The notes beneath the pieces are model-generated. The model was not told the origin of the DNA. It made no database searches and worked only from the letters and a program-made list of their open reading frames with translations. Positions 25,707 through 34,647 of a stretch of 64,000 nucleotides of DNA are shown here, piece after piece; the stretch's first letter is position 1; each line of letters opens with the position of its first letter. Position numbers and translations under genes: made by a program. Origin of the DNA: E44-bin46 sp964354655 (GTDB taxonomy: Bacteria; Chloroflexota; Dehalococcoidia; Dehalococcoidales; E44-bin46); the NCBI GenBank assembly GCA_964354655.1, contig CAYHAL010000003.1, forward strand, positions 11,505 through 75,504, given 5' to 3'.

Positions 25707-25792
25707 GAGAGGAATTATAAACGGAGGGAATGCCTATGATGGAATGAATAATATTGGGGTGTTGAGGATAGAAATTTTAGAGGAGGTTTTAG

Positions 25793-27265
25793 GTGAAAAG
25801 AAGAGAAACATTGAGACAAATGATTGTTGTTTCTTTGGTAGCAGCGGTGGCAATAATAATGATAACTGGTTGTATGCCAACAGCAGCGCCAGTAACTCCA
25901 CCGCCAGTAACTCCACCACCAGTAACTCCACCACCAGTAACTCCACCACCAGTAACTCCACCAGAGAAGGTAATCACAGCCAAGATAGGCTTCCTCGCCC
26001 CACTCACCGGACCAGTTGCCGGGTGGGGTCTCCCTGGACTTTACGGCGACTATATCTGGTGTGAACAACTCAATGCGCAGGGTGGTATTGAACTCTCTGA
26101 CGGTACCCATGTTTTGGTCGAGATGGTCCCCTACGATGATGAGTATGTCACAGAAAAGGCGGTAACCGGTGGCAAGAAGCTGGTTCTTGAGGACAAGGCA
26201 GTCTTGGTTCAGATGCTGGGCGGAGCTGACGCTGCTGCCATTGTCCCCTGGTTTACCGACCAGATGATGCTGTCTACTACGCTACTGCCCAGCGACCTTA
26301 CCCCAGCCACACTCTACCACCTCGCTCCGATTGAGGTCTGTCCGTTCTACAATGCGGGCCATGTTGAGTGGCTGGCCGAGCATCTCCACGAATTTCGCCC
26401 TGACCTAACGGCAGATGGCATAACATTTGCCCAGGTGGCTCAGGACGACGAGCTGGGGCGACCGGGCATGGCGACGATGAACGCCGCTGCCGAGGCTGCC
26501 GGTATGGAGATTGTCTACTGGGAGCTGTTTGACCCCGAGACCACCGATTTCGCCCCCATCGTGAGCGAGATGATAGCCTCAGGGGCTGACATCCTCGACT
26601 GGGGCATCTCTTATCCCGACTATGTCAACCTGCTGACCCTACAGGCTTACCAGCAGGGCTTTACGGGACAGCTCGCATCGTGCACCCTTGATTTCTACGA
26701 CGCTATCATTGAGAAGACCAGCGTCGAGTTCATGGAGAACTTTATCTGGCAGTTCCCCGACCTCGACGACCCCATGCTGAATCCAAACCCCAACCCCTAC
26801 GCCTTGATGAAGAACGAGGACTTCTGGGATGAATACCAGACGAAATATCCCGGCACTTGGAGCGCGGTGTCATATGAGTACATGTGCCAACTAGATGAGT
26901 GGATGCAGGCGGTAAAAGCGGCTGATTCCATTGACCCCATGGACGTATTCAAGGCTTGGAAGCACCCAGAGGAAAACAACATCTACCACGTATTTGGTCG
27001 CCCAGCTACCTGGTGGGGCAAGCCCTTCTGGGGGATAGACAATGCCTTTATGGCTCCCTGGCCTGTGGTCCGGATGACAAATGGCAAGTCTCGCATCGTG
27101 GAATACCGCGACCAGCTTGACTGGTGGGAGAGAAACAAAGAGGTCATGGTAAAGTGGAACATGGACCTTGGCGAAATGTGGTGGCAACGTATGGGCATCG
27201 ACATGAAGGCAGGCATAAAGCTGTGGGGGCTGGAGGACGAATTCGACTGGCTGCTAGAGGAATAA
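25793..27265 (+). CDS. ABC transporter substrate-binding lipoprotein, LivK-like (block 2)
   Basis: A 490-residue paralogue of the protein at 5293. GTG start with AGAGGAGG upstream; signal peptide ending in lipobox MITGC (Cys27); a linker of repeated PPVTP units; then the ligand-binding domain starting KIGFLAPLTGPVAGWG. Many Trp, Asp and Tyr residues (WWGKPFWGIDN, also present in similar form as MWGIDN in the paralogue) may line a pocket for a cationic ligand, which would suit methylated amines; that is inference. First gene of block 2. It ends in TAA. Confidence 0.85.
   Translation: MKRRETLRQMIVVSLVAAVAIIMITGCMPTAAPVTPPPVTPPPVTPPPVTPPPVTPPEKVITAKIGFLAPLTGPVAGWGLPGLYGDYIWCEQLNAQGGIELSDGTHVLVEMVPYDDEYVTEKAVTGGKKLVLEDKAVLVQMLGGADAAAIVPWFTDQMMLSTTLLPSDLTPATLYHLAPIEVCPFYNAGHVEWLAEHLHEFRPDLTADGITFAQVAQDDELGRPGMATMNAAAEAAGMEIVYWELFDPETTDFAPIVSEMIASGADILDWGISYPDYVNLLTLQAYQQGFTGQLASCTLDFYDAIIEKTSVEFMENFIWQFPDLDDPMLNPNPNPYALMKNEDFWDEYQTKYPGTWSAVSYEYMCQLDEWMQAVKAADSIDPMDVFKAWKHPEENNIYHVFGRPATWWGKPFWGIDNAFMAPWPVVRMTNGKSRIVEYRDQLDWWERNKEVMVKWNMDLGEMWWQRMGIDMKAGIKLWGLEDEFDWLLEE
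25889..25963 (+). repeat. 15-bp tandem repeat in lipoprotein linker
   Basis: Five units of CCAGTAACTCCACCA (first with G for the last base) encode the Pro-Val-Thr-Pro-Pro linker just after the lipidated Cys. Copy number is likely to vary between strains. Confidence 0.9.
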
Positions 27266-27351
27266 GCCAGGTATAAGCTAGACAGAGCAGTACCTAGCCG
27301 GGGTGACAGGGATTAGTTACCAGCCCCGGCTAGGTTTGATAGGAAGTTTAT

Positions 27352-28227
27352 ATGGAACTTGCTCTACAACAAGCACTAAATGGTGCGCTCCTCAGTGTTT
27401 TTTACGCCCTGATGGCGGTAGGGTTTACCCTCATCTTCGGCGTTATGGGCATAGTGAATCTAGCCCATGGCGAGCTCTATATGATCGGGGCTTATGTGGT
27501 ATGGCTTACCTACGCCCAGGGCATCTTACCCTTCCCAGTAGCAATACTAGCCGGCGCTGGCATCGTCGCTGGCATCGGGATGGGCATGGAGCGCGCCCTG
27601 TTTAGACCGATGCGAGGGAAAGTGCTGATGGGCGCTATGCTGTCGGTAGGGATGATATTTATCCTGCAGGTATTTGTAGCCACCACCTGGCACGTTGGCT
27701 TGATGAAGAACATTCCCCCGGCGATAAAAGGGTCAGTTACTATTTTAGGTGCTATAGCTCCGTGGCAGAGGCTGATAGTAATCCCGGCGGCTGTTGCCTT
27801 GATTGGAGGGCTTTGGTTCTTCCTGAGACGGACCAAGCAAGGGCGGTCACTCCGCGCTGTCGCTCAGGACCCGGAAGCAGCCGCCTTACAGGGGATAAGC
27901 ATAGACAGGGTAGGGCTTATTGCCATGGCAATAGCAGCGGCTCTTGCCGGAACGGCTGGTGGTCTGATGGGACCAATAATGAGGGTAGACCCCTATATGG
28001 GGCATACTGCCCTTATCATGGCTCTTTTTGTAACCATTGTCGGGGGACTGGGCAGCATTGAAGGAGCCGCGATTGCTTCCTTCATCTACGGCTTTATGAT
28101 TGCTTTCATCACCGCCTACTTTCCTCCAGAAATTTGCAGCCCGGCAACCATGGCCATCATAGCCGGCGCCCTGTTTATGTTCACCATGCTAGCAGTCAGA
28201 CCAAGGGGGATACTGGGCCGTGGCTAA
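27352..28227 (+). CDS. LivH-type ABC transporter permease (block 2)
   Basis: A 291-residue permease paralogous to the one at 6888, with GVMGIVNLAHGELYMIGAY near the N-terminus and LRAVAQDPEAAALQGISIDR at the coupling region. It overlaps the livM-like gene by 8 bases. Same gene order and strand pattern as block 1. It ends in TAA. Confidence 0.9.
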   Translation: MELALQQALNGALLSVFYALMAVGFTLIFGVMGIVNLAHGELYMIGAYVVWLTYAQGILPFPVAILAGAGIVAGIGMGMERALFRPMRGKVLMGAMLSVGMIFILQVFVATTWHVGLMKNIPPAIKGSVTILGAIAPWQRLIVIPAAVALIGGLWFFLRRTKQGRSLRAVAQDPEAAALQGISIDRVGLIAMAIAAALAGTAGGLMGPIMRVDPYMGHTALIMALFVTIVGGLGSIEGAAIASFIYGFMIAFITAYFPPEICSPATMAIIAGALFMFTMLAVRPRGILGRG

Positions 28228-29188
28228 AATCAGAGGCGGTTATCTTGGCTTGGCTATCCTCTTTGCGGTGATGGCAGCAATGCCCTTTGCCCTCGCTGAA
28301 TACCGACTTACCACTATGCTGATGATGCTAATCTGGATTATTGTCGCCGTAAGCTACCGCCTCCTGGCAACTACCGGGGAATTCTCCCTGGGACACGTAG
28401 TGGTTATGGGTATCGGAGCTTACTCCAGTGGCATAATGGGGCGCCAAATGGGCATACCCTTCTGGGTTAGCGCGCCCCTGGGAGGCTTGATCGCAGCTGG
28501 CTTCGCTGCGGCAACAGCACGTCCCCTGTTTAGAATGAAGGGATTCTACTTCCTCCTCGGCTCCTTTGCTCTGGGAGAAGCGGTACGGTTATGCTTCAGA
28601 GGGTTTAAGTTTCCCTTCGGAGGTGAAGGCGGGTATTGGTATATCCCCACTCCCTCAATAGGGTCATTCACCTTTCATAGCACCTTTTCCTATTTCTACC
28701 TAACGTTAGGGGTAGCAGCGGCGTGTCTCTTGGTTATGTATCTAATAGACCAGAGCCGCATCGGCAAGGCTATGGTGGCTATCCATTCCCAAGACTTATT
28801 ATGTGAAAGCCTAGGGATAAACATCCTGGGATACAAAACCCTGGCTTATATCGTCGCCTCCTTCTTCGCCGGCATCGCTGGCGCTCTGCTAGCCCACTAC
28901 ATGACGACGGCGAGCCCACCTCAGTTCGCTATAGGCAACATGTTACTTGTTCTGGTCTGGGTAGTCGTGGGCGGAGTGAACACCTTCTGGGGGCCAATAG
29001 CCGGAGTCTTCACCCTGTATTCCATCCAGGAGCAGTTACGTGGCGTCTTGATAGAATATATGCCCATGTTCTATGGCATTGTCCTGATAGCAATGGTATT
29101 CGCCCTGCCTGGTGGTCTGGAGAGTTTGCCAGCTAGGATTACTGAATGGCGAAGAGCCAGGAGGGAAAGGCTAGGAACGGTTGGGTAA
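28220..29188 (+). CDS. LivM-type ABC transporter permease (block 2)
   Basis: A 322-residue permease paralogous to the one at 7744, with TGEFSLGHVVVMGIGAYSSG and the cytoplasmic DQSRIGKAMVAIHSQD segment. The GTG start lies within the end of livH. A perfect palindromic terminator follows at 29221. It ends in TAA. Confidence 0.9.
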   Translation: MAKIRGGYLGLAILFAVMAAMPFALAEYRLTTMLMMLIWIIVAVSYRLLATTGEFSLGHVVVMGIGAYSSGIMGRQMGIPFWVSAPLGGLIAAGFAAATARPLFRMKGFYFLLGSFALGEAVRLCFRGFKFPFGGEGGYWYIPTPSIGSFTFHSTFSYFYLTLGVAAACLLVMYLIDQSRIGKAMVAIHSQDLLCESLGINILGYKTLAYIVASFFAGIAGALLAHYMTTASPPQFAIGNMLLVLVWVVVGGVNTFWGPIAGVFTLYSIQEQLRGVLIEYMPMFYGIVLIAMVFALPGGLESLPARITEWRRARRERLGTVG

Positions 29189-29220
29189 GAGAAATCCACA
29201 CTAAATCAACACTGAGGAAT

Positions 29221-29260
29221 AGAAAAAGCCTGAGTAATTATAATTACTCAGGCTTTTTCT
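29221..29260. terminator. Perfect 40-base palindromic terminator
   Basis: Twenty bases (AGAAAAAGCCTGAGTAATTA) are followed directly by their exact reverse complement, with A and T runs at the outer ends. It separates convergent livM and livG of block 2 and works in both directions, in the same place as the terminator at 8751 in block 1. Confidence 0.9.
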
Positions 29261-29290
29261 AAACTGGTACCGTAAAAGTCTATTACCTAA

Positions 29291-30058
29291 TTAAACTGCA
29301 AGTTCGCCTGCACCTAAGTAAGCTTCAATAACACGCTCATCCCGTGAAATCTCTTTCGGTGTGCCTTCAGCAATCTTCTTGCCAAAGTCGAGCACAGTTA
29401 TCTGGTCTGATATACCCATAACCGCCCTCATATCATGCTCCACCAGTAACACGGTTACCCCTTGGTCGCGTATCTTCCTTATCAACCCCATAAAATGATC
29501 AGTTTCTACCGGGTTCATCCCCGTAACCGGCTCATCTAGACACAGCAGTTTGGGCTCAGTAGCTACAGCCAAGGAAACCCCCAACGCTCTCTGATAGCCA
29601 TGAGGGAGATTCATCGCCAGTTCATCCTTGAATTTGGCCAGTCCAAAGAAGTCAATTAACTCTAGGCATTTCCTCTTGTTCTCCGCCTCTATCTTCCCAG
29701 CAGTACCCATGAGCTTAGTGATAAAGTTCATCCCCGCGTGCAAATGGCGTGCCACCATCATCCCTTGTAGCACGGTATGGTCGGCAAAGAGGACACTGGT
29801 GGCTTGAAAAGTCCGCACCAGACCCCTTTCGGCTATTTCATGTGGTGTAAGACCAGTTATATCCTCCCCATCATACCTAATCTTTCCTGCTGTTACCGGG
29901 TAAACCCCGGTGATAAGGTTATACATGGTTGTTTTACCAGCACCGTTGGGACCGATAAGCGCCCTAATCTCCCCCTTTTCAACATCCATATCAACATCAC
30001 TTACCGCTGCCAAACCACCAAAGTACTTAGTTACCCCTCTTAATTCAAGTAAAGCCAT
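29291..30058 (-). CDS. LivG-type ABC transporter ATPase (block 2)
   Basis: A 255-residue ABC ATPase paralogous to the one at 8837: Walker A GPNGAGKTT, the same degenerate signature LPHGYQRALGVS, Walker B LLCLDEP then VTGMNPVE, and LLVEHDM. Start ATG with GGAGGAGG upstream. Convergent to its permeases, with its own promoter at 30122-30150. It ends in TAA. Confidence 0.9.
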   Translation of the reverse strand: MALLELRGVTKYFGGLAAVSDVDMDVEKGEIRALIGPNGAGKTTMYNLITGVYPVTAGKIRYDGEDITGLTPHEIAERGLVRTFQATSVLFADHTVLQGMMVARHLHAGMNFITKLMGTAGKIEAENKRKCLELIDFFGLAKFKDELAMNLPHGYQRALGVSLAVATEPKLLCLDEPVTGMNPVETDHFMGLIRKIRDQGVTVLLVEHDMRAVMGISDQITVLDFGKKIAEGTPKEISRDERVIEAYLGAGELAV

Positions 30059-30121
30059 AAACCTCCTCCAGCCAAAGATAAACGGGAATTTTTATAGGAG
30101 AAAAGGCAATTTTATTGAATT

Positions 30122-30150
30122 AACCTAACATAGCTGCCCAAGGTTGTCAA
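30122..30150 (-). promoter_or_regulatory. Promoter of livG-like gene (block 2)
   Basis: On the minus strand TTGACA (30150-30145), 17 bases, TAGGTT (30127-30122). Confidence 0.55.
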
Positions 30151-30165
30151 GTTCTTTTGATTTTC

Positions 30166-30211
30166 GGCGGTGGCATAGCGGGGATAACTTCAGCATTAGA
30201 ATTAGCCAATA
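30166..30211 (+). repeat. 46-bp direct repeat of the 5' end of the hdrA-like gene
   Basis: These 46 bases are identical to 30748-30793, which encode the FAD-binding glycine loop of the hdrA-like protein (GGGIAGITSALELAN). Weaker similarity extends about 20 bases to the left. The fragment has no start codon or continuation and is a broken partial duplication. Confidence 0.9.
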
Positions 30212-30717
30212 TAGGAAATTCTTGGTTGCTTTTGGGAATTCGAGGTAAACAGGAATGATATTAGCGAACGTGGTTCTGCACAGGTGTCCAATGTGTCTAA
30301 GGGTGTGCGTCTTAACAGCTCCGAACCAGGCCCACATCAGATGCATACTCGAGTCAGGGTGTCTTGACAGATCGCGTAGTAAAGCTCTGATATCGGAGAC
30401 CAGTTGAGTTCTATCAGCCATCAAAGAATAGAAGCTCAACACCCGGGCTTACCCTTGCACTTGCAAACTTATAGTGATAGGACGGTGGTAGCAAACAAAC
30501 CGATGTTTTGCTGGCAAGAAAGTGATATAATAGCCCTCTGGGAGACAAGACTTTTGACTCTGAAGCATTCATCTATTTCCGGCCTAAAATGTCACCATTT
30601 TGCTGATTACATACAGAGTAATACTGAGAAGATGGCTGATTTAACAGAACCCGGTGTTTCGCAAAGGTCTCTCACCCCTAGCGATATTACCATCAAATAT
30701 GATAGTATCTATAGAAT
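30212..30717. other. Upstream region of the hdr/met operon
   Basis: No recognisable gene. A 105-codon minus-strand frame (30442-30125) has no family features I know and partly covers the repeat fragment. An extended -10 element, TGATATAAT at 30523-30531 on the plus strand, could start the long transcript from 30718 to 40946, with a leader of about 190 bases. Confidence 0.4.
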
Positions 30718-31971
30718 ATGAAAGCAGATAGGTCTATTGTAGTTATTGGCGGTGGCATAGCGGGGATAACTTCAGCATTAGAATTAGCCAATAGTGGTTT
30801 CACAGTATACTTAATAGAGAAGGAGGCACGAATTGGAGGGCAAGCAGCCTCCTTCTGTTGCAAAGCCACGGAAGTTTGCTCTAAATGCTCCGCCTGCCTC
30901 CTCCCTCAAAGGATTAGTGAGATAGCAAGTTATCCCCAAATCTCAATCCTGACTAATTCAACGGTGGTGGGGGTAAATGGCGAACTGGGCAACTTTCAGG
31001 TGGAGGTTTGCCAAAAGCCCCAATATATCTCCCCTAAAAAATGCATCGCCTGTGGAATGTGCATCGGGGTTTGCCCCACCACGCCTAAGGCAATCCAGTC
31101 CCCTCCCCCCGAGGCAGTTCCTTATTCCTATTCCATTAGTGAATCCCAGTGCCTCTACCTCAAAAGGGAGGAGTGCAACCTCTGCCGGGAAATATGCCCC
31201 ACCAACGCTATAATCTTTGGGCAAAAACCCGAAAGGCAAAAACTGAATAATGTGGGGGCAATCATTGTGGCCACCGGCTTTGACGTCTTTAATGCTCGAG
31301 AACTTGGCTGCCTGGGTTATGGCAGATACCCTAATGTTTTAACTGGTTTTGACCTGGAGAAGATTTTCAGAAATCAGGGCTCTCTTAAGCTTCCCTCAAA
31401 TGCAAAGGAACCGAAGAAGGTCGCCTTTATCCAATGTGTCGGCTCAAGGGACGAAAATCATGGCTATTGCTCCCAAGTATGCTGCAAATATGCCATGAGA
31501 CTGGCTCGACTTATCACATATCAAAATCCTGATGCTGAAGTTACTATCTTTTACATTGATCTTCAAACCGCGGGAAAGGGCTTTGCCCAGTTTTATAAGG
31601 AATATCAGGAAAGTATCCGATTTATCCGGGGCGTGCCAATCGAAATCTCAGAGGCTCCCTCTGATGAAGTTGAGGTGAAATTTGAGAATATTGCAGAAGG
31701 AAGGGTTGAGCGAGAAAACTTTGACCTTGTAACTCTTTCAGTAGGTATCGCCCCCAGAAAAGACTCTTGGGAGCTGGCCAAAGTTTTGGGAATAAATCTA
31801 GAAGATGATGGCTTCTTCGACATCAAGGGGCCGCTCAATACCACAGAAACCAACGTTGACGGGGTCTTCCTTGCCGGAGCTTGTCAGAGTCCCAAGGATA
31901 TCCCTGATTCAATCGCTCACGGAATCTCGGCAGCAGAAAGAGCGATGGAGGTTTTACAGAGATGCAAGTAA
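30718..31971 (+). CDS. HdrA-like FAD/iron-sulfur oxidoreductase (short)
   Basis: A 417-residue relative of heterodisulfide reductase subunit A. It has an N-terminal FAD-binding loop (VVIGGGIAGITSALELA), a Cys-rich stretch (CCKATEVCSKCSAC), a 4Fe-4S motif CIACGMCIGVCP plus a second CNLCREICP, then HdrA segments AFIQCVGSRDE and GVFLAGACQSPKDIPDSIAHG. HdrA carries the FAD used for electron transfer or bifurcation. It overlaps the next gene by 10 bases and heads a row of ten-kilobase redox genes. It ends in TAA. Confidence 0.85.
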   Translation: MKADRSIVVIGGGIAGITSALELANSGFTVYLIEKEARIGGQAASFCCKATEVCSKCSACLLPQRISEIASYPQISILTNSTVVGVNGELGNFQVEVCQKPQYISPKKCIACGMCIGVCPTTPKAIQSPPPEAVPYSYSISESQCLYLKREECNLCREICPTNAIIFGQKPERQKLNNVGAIIVATGFDVFNARELGCLGYGRYPNVLTGFDLEKIFRNQGSLKLPSNAKEPKKVAFIQCVGSRDENHGYCSQVCCKYAMRLARLITYQNPDAEVTIFYIDLQTAGKGFAQFYKEYQESIRFIRGVPIEISEAPSDEVEVKFENIAEGRVERENFDLVTLSVGIAPRKDSWELAKVLGINLEDDGFFDIKGPLNTTETNVDGVFLAGACQSPKDIPDSIAHGISAAERAMEVLQRCK

Positions 31972-33593
31972 AGATGGGCGTTTTTCTCTGCGACTGTGGG
32001 GGGAGTTTAAAGAACATAGATTTCCCTAAAGTTAGGGAGAATTTAGAGGACCTTGAAGACGTCGCCTTTGTAGACATAAGCCATAATCTGTGCCTTGAAG
32101 AAGGGGAAAAAGCGATAACTTCAAGGACCCTGACTGAGAACATCGATAGAGTGGTAATCGCTGCTTGCTCACCAGAGTTCTGTGAGCGTAATTTTGCCAG
32201 GCTTCTAGAAAAGCTTAGGCTTAACCCCAATCTTCTTTCCCTGGCAAATATCAGAGAGCAATGTTCATGGGCTCATGAAGGAGATGTCACTAGGAAGGCG
32301 CTGGAACTGATAATGATGGCCGTGGATAAAGCTCGGCTGCTTCAGCCAGTGGAGAGAAAGGAAGTTGCGGTAAACAAAGAGGTCCTAGTGGTAGGTGGAG
32401 GATTCTGCGGGATGAAATCCTCTCTTGAGCTTTCCCAGCTTGGGATTAGGACTACTCTAGTGGAAAGAGAGCCGACCTTGGGGGGAAAGCTTAAGGAGCT
32501 TGAAGGATTTTATGGCTCCCAAAGAGAGGCGATGATAAAAGCAGTAGAAAAAGAGGAAAACATTGAGATTCTCACCTCTGCTGAAGTGATAGGGGTAGAA
32601 GGGAAGATAGGGGATTTCAGGGTAAGGATAAGGAGGGAGACAAAGGAAATCTTGCGAACTTTTGGAGCCATAGTTTTCGCCACTGGGTATAAAACCGAGA
32701 TCACTGCTGGGGACTTCCCGCTTAAGCCGGGCATTAACATCATTTCGCAAAAGAGACTGGCCCAGATGCTTCAAACTCCAACTCTAGAAGCAAGCCCCGA
32801 AACCATAGGTTTTATATTTGACCTCTCCGACGAGAACTCTCGTTTCCCAACACTGGCCACCTTAAATAATGCCTTAGCAGTTAAACAGAGGTGGGGCAGC
32901 GAAGTTTATGTCTTCTGCAAGAACGTCAAAGTGGATAGCGAAGGAGTGGAAAAACTGTACCGGGAGGCAAGAGAGAAGGGAGTGATGTTCTTAAAGTTTG
33001 ACAAGAATCCCAAGATTTCAGCAGATGACAGCCGAGTGAGAATCGATGCGGGAGATACTCTACTCGGGGAAGAGATAGCACTAACCTGCGACCTTGTGGT
33101 TGCCGAGGAGAAATTGTTGCCTGCCGAAGGTACTGAAGGTTTAAGCTCCGTGCTAAAGATAAGAACCGACTCCCAGGGTTTTTACCAGGAGGAAAATGTG
33201 CACCTTTATCCTGTTTCCTCAGAGAGGAAAGGGATATTCTTTGTTGGAAATTGTCGAGGGGATTTAGACCTTGGCCGAGTGTTAGCAGATATTTCCAGCG
33301 TTGTTGCCATAGTCCACGAACTGTTATCTCTGGGGAAGATTATGGTGGAGGTAGAGCGGGTTAAGGCAGATCCCCAAAAGTGTGTGGCATGCCTCACTTG
33401 CATCCGTGCCTGCCCGCACCGTGCCGTCCAACTGGTTCACATAGATAGCGAGAAAGTGGCGGCTGAAATTTCCCAGCTTGCCTGTGATAAATGCGGTATT
33501 TGCGCTGCTATTTGCCCGGCCAAGGCTATAAAATTTGAGGGCTATAGTGATGACCAAATCTTGGCTCAAATTGAAGCAATAGGGGTATCATGA
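31962..33593 (+). CDS. HdrA-like FAD/iron-sulfur oxidoreductase (second half type)
   Basis: A 543-residue protein resembling the N-terminal and FAD parts of HdrA: it begins MGVFLCDCGGSL, contains VVIAACSPEFCERNF and IREQCSWAHEG, then the FAD loop VLVVGGGFCGMKSSLELS, and ends with two 4Fe-4S motifs (CVACLTCIRACP, CDKCGICAAICP). Together with the preceding protein it looks like an HdrA split and rearranged over two genes. Its TGA overlaps the ATG of the MvhD-like gene. Role: electron carrier between MetF/V and MvhD, inferred. Confidence 0.85.
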   Translation: MQVKMGVFLCDCGGSLKNIDFPKVRENLEDLEDVAFVDISHNLCLEEGEKAITSRTLTENIDRVVIAACSPEFCERNFARLLEKLRLNPNLLSLANIREQCSWAHEGDVTRKALELIMMAVDKARLLQPVERKEVAVNKEVLVVGGGFCGMKSSLELSQLGIRTTLVEREPTLGGKLKELEGFYGSQREAMIKAVEKEENIEILTSAEVIGVEGKIGDFRVRIRRETKEILRTFGAIVFATGYKTEITAGDFPLKPGINIISQKRLAQMLQTPTLEASPETIGFIFDLSDENSRFPTLATLNNALAVKQRWGSEVYVFCKNVKVDSEGVEKLYREAREKGVMFLKFDKNPKISADDSRVRIDAGDTLLGEEIALTCDLVVAEEKLLPAEGTEGLSSVLKIRTDSQGFYQEENVHLYPVSSERKGIFFVGNCRGDLDLGRVLADISSVVAIVHELLSLGKIMVEVERVKADPQKCVACLTCIRACPHRAVQLVHIDSEKVAAEISQLACDKCGICAAICPAKAIKFEGYSDDQILAQIEAIGVS

Positions 33594-33976
33594 ACGGGGA
33601 AATTATAGCTTTCTGTTGTGAACATTCCGCCTATGCTGCTGCTGATGCGGCGGGGAAGCAAGGACTTCACTACCCAGAAAACCTGCGAGTTATCCGGGTT
33701 CCCTGTGCTGGGAGGGTGGATATAATCCATATGCTGAAGGCCTTAGAGGAAGGCGCTGCAGCGGTACTAGTGCTCGGCTGTGAAGATGGACTTTGCCAAC
33801 ATCTAACCGGAAATGTAAGGGCAAAGGAGAGGGTAAAATATTCCGAGACGCTATTGAAAGAGGTCGGGATAGATGGCGGGCGTGTGGAAATGTTCAACCT
33901 TGCCGCCAATGCCCCTCATAAGTTCATCAAGATAATAAATGAAATGAATGAAAGAATAAAGGAGCGGGAGAGGTAA
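33590..33976 (+). CDS. MvhD/HdrA-associated iron-sulfur protein
   Basis: A 128-residue protein of the MvhD (FlpD) family, which passes electrons to HdrA through a 2Fe-2S cluster. Family marks are IAFCCEHSAYAAADAAG, RVPCAGRVD and VLGCEDGLCQHLTGN. It lies between the HdrA-like gene and metV with overlapping or adjacent ends. A paralogue is at 40518. It ends in TAA. Confidence 0.88.
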   Translation: MNGEIIAFCCEHSAYAAADAAGKQGLHYPENLRVIRVPCAGRVDIIHMLKALEEGAAAVLVLGCEDGLCQHLTGNVRAKERVKYSETLLKEVGIDGGRVEMFNLAANAPHKFIKIINEMNERIKERER

Positions 33977-33977
33977 A

Positions 33978-34637
33978 ATGATAATCGCTGAAAGAAAACC
34001 TATGGAAGAAATCCTCCAGATGATAGCCCCCTATAAGAAGGTACTTCTGGCCGGTTGTGGGACATGTGTTGCCATCTGCTGGACGGGAGGAGAAAAGGAG
34101 GTCGGAATACTGGCTTCACAACTTCGGCTTGCCCGAGGTAAGGAGGGGGACAAGACCAATACTGTTGAAGCTACGGTTGAGAGGCAGTGTGAAAAGGAGA
34201 TGGTAGAAGAGCTTAGAGACAAAGCCGAGGGAGTTGAAGCAGTTCTTTCTCTAGCCTGTGGGGCTGGGATACAAACCCTGGCTGAGGTATTTGAGGACAA
34301 GCCAGTTTTTCCAGCCGTGAATACCACCTTCCTCGGCAGTCCTGAAGGAGAGGGGGTGTGGCTGGAGAATTGTGGCGCCTGCGGGGATTGCTTCCTTGAC
34401 CGAACCGGGGGTATCTGCCCCATGGTTCGCTGCGCCAAAGGGATTCTCAACGGTCCCTGTGGGGGCACAAGGAAGGGAGGGAAGTGTGAGATAGACCCAG
34501 ATAAAGACTGTGGTTGGGTTCTCATCTACCGTAGGCTGGAGAAACAGGGAAGGCTTGACCTAATGCGGAAATATTATCCACCGAAAAACTTCCGGGCGGT
34601 GAAGAGACCGGGCAAGATGAAGGCGATAAAAGCTTAG
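33978..34637 (+). CDS. metV: MetV, zinc/iron-sulfur partner of methylene-THF reductase
   Basis: A 219-residue protein of the methylene-tetrahydrofolate reductase C-terminal family. It shows LLAGCGTCVAICWTGGEKEV near residue 25, LACGAGIQTLAE, then the cysteine-rich CGACGDCFLDRTGGICPMVRC and NGPCGGTRKGGKCEID. In acetogens MetV forms the MetFV complex and links it to Hdr proteins. It is 10 bases upstream of metF. It is the only gene in the island that ends in TAG (34635-34637). Confidence 0.88.
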   Translation: MIIAERKPMEEILQMIAPYKKVLLAGCGTCVAICWTGGEKEVGILASQLRLARGKEGDKTNTVEATVERQCEKEMVEELRDKAEGVEAVLSLACGAGIQTLAEVFEDKPVFPAVNTTFLGSPEGEGVWLENCGACGDCFLDRTGGICPMVRCAKGILNGPCGGTRKGGKCEIDPDKDCGWVLIYRRLEKQGRLDLMRKYYPPKNFRAVKRPGKMKAIKA

Positions 34638-34647
34638 GAGGCGAAGG

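Noticed and set aside
25889..25963. CRISPR-like repeat array
   Set aside because: The 15-base units are directly adjacent with no spacers and encode a protein linker.
25715..26110. Trp/Ser-rich minus-strand ORFs opposite the second binding protein
   Set aside because: They are shadows of the PPVTP-coding tandem repeat in the lipoprotein gene.
30125..30442. 105-residue minus-strand ORF as a transposase
   Set aside because: No transposase motif is visible, and it overlaps the 46-bp duplicated fragment; left as unexplained.
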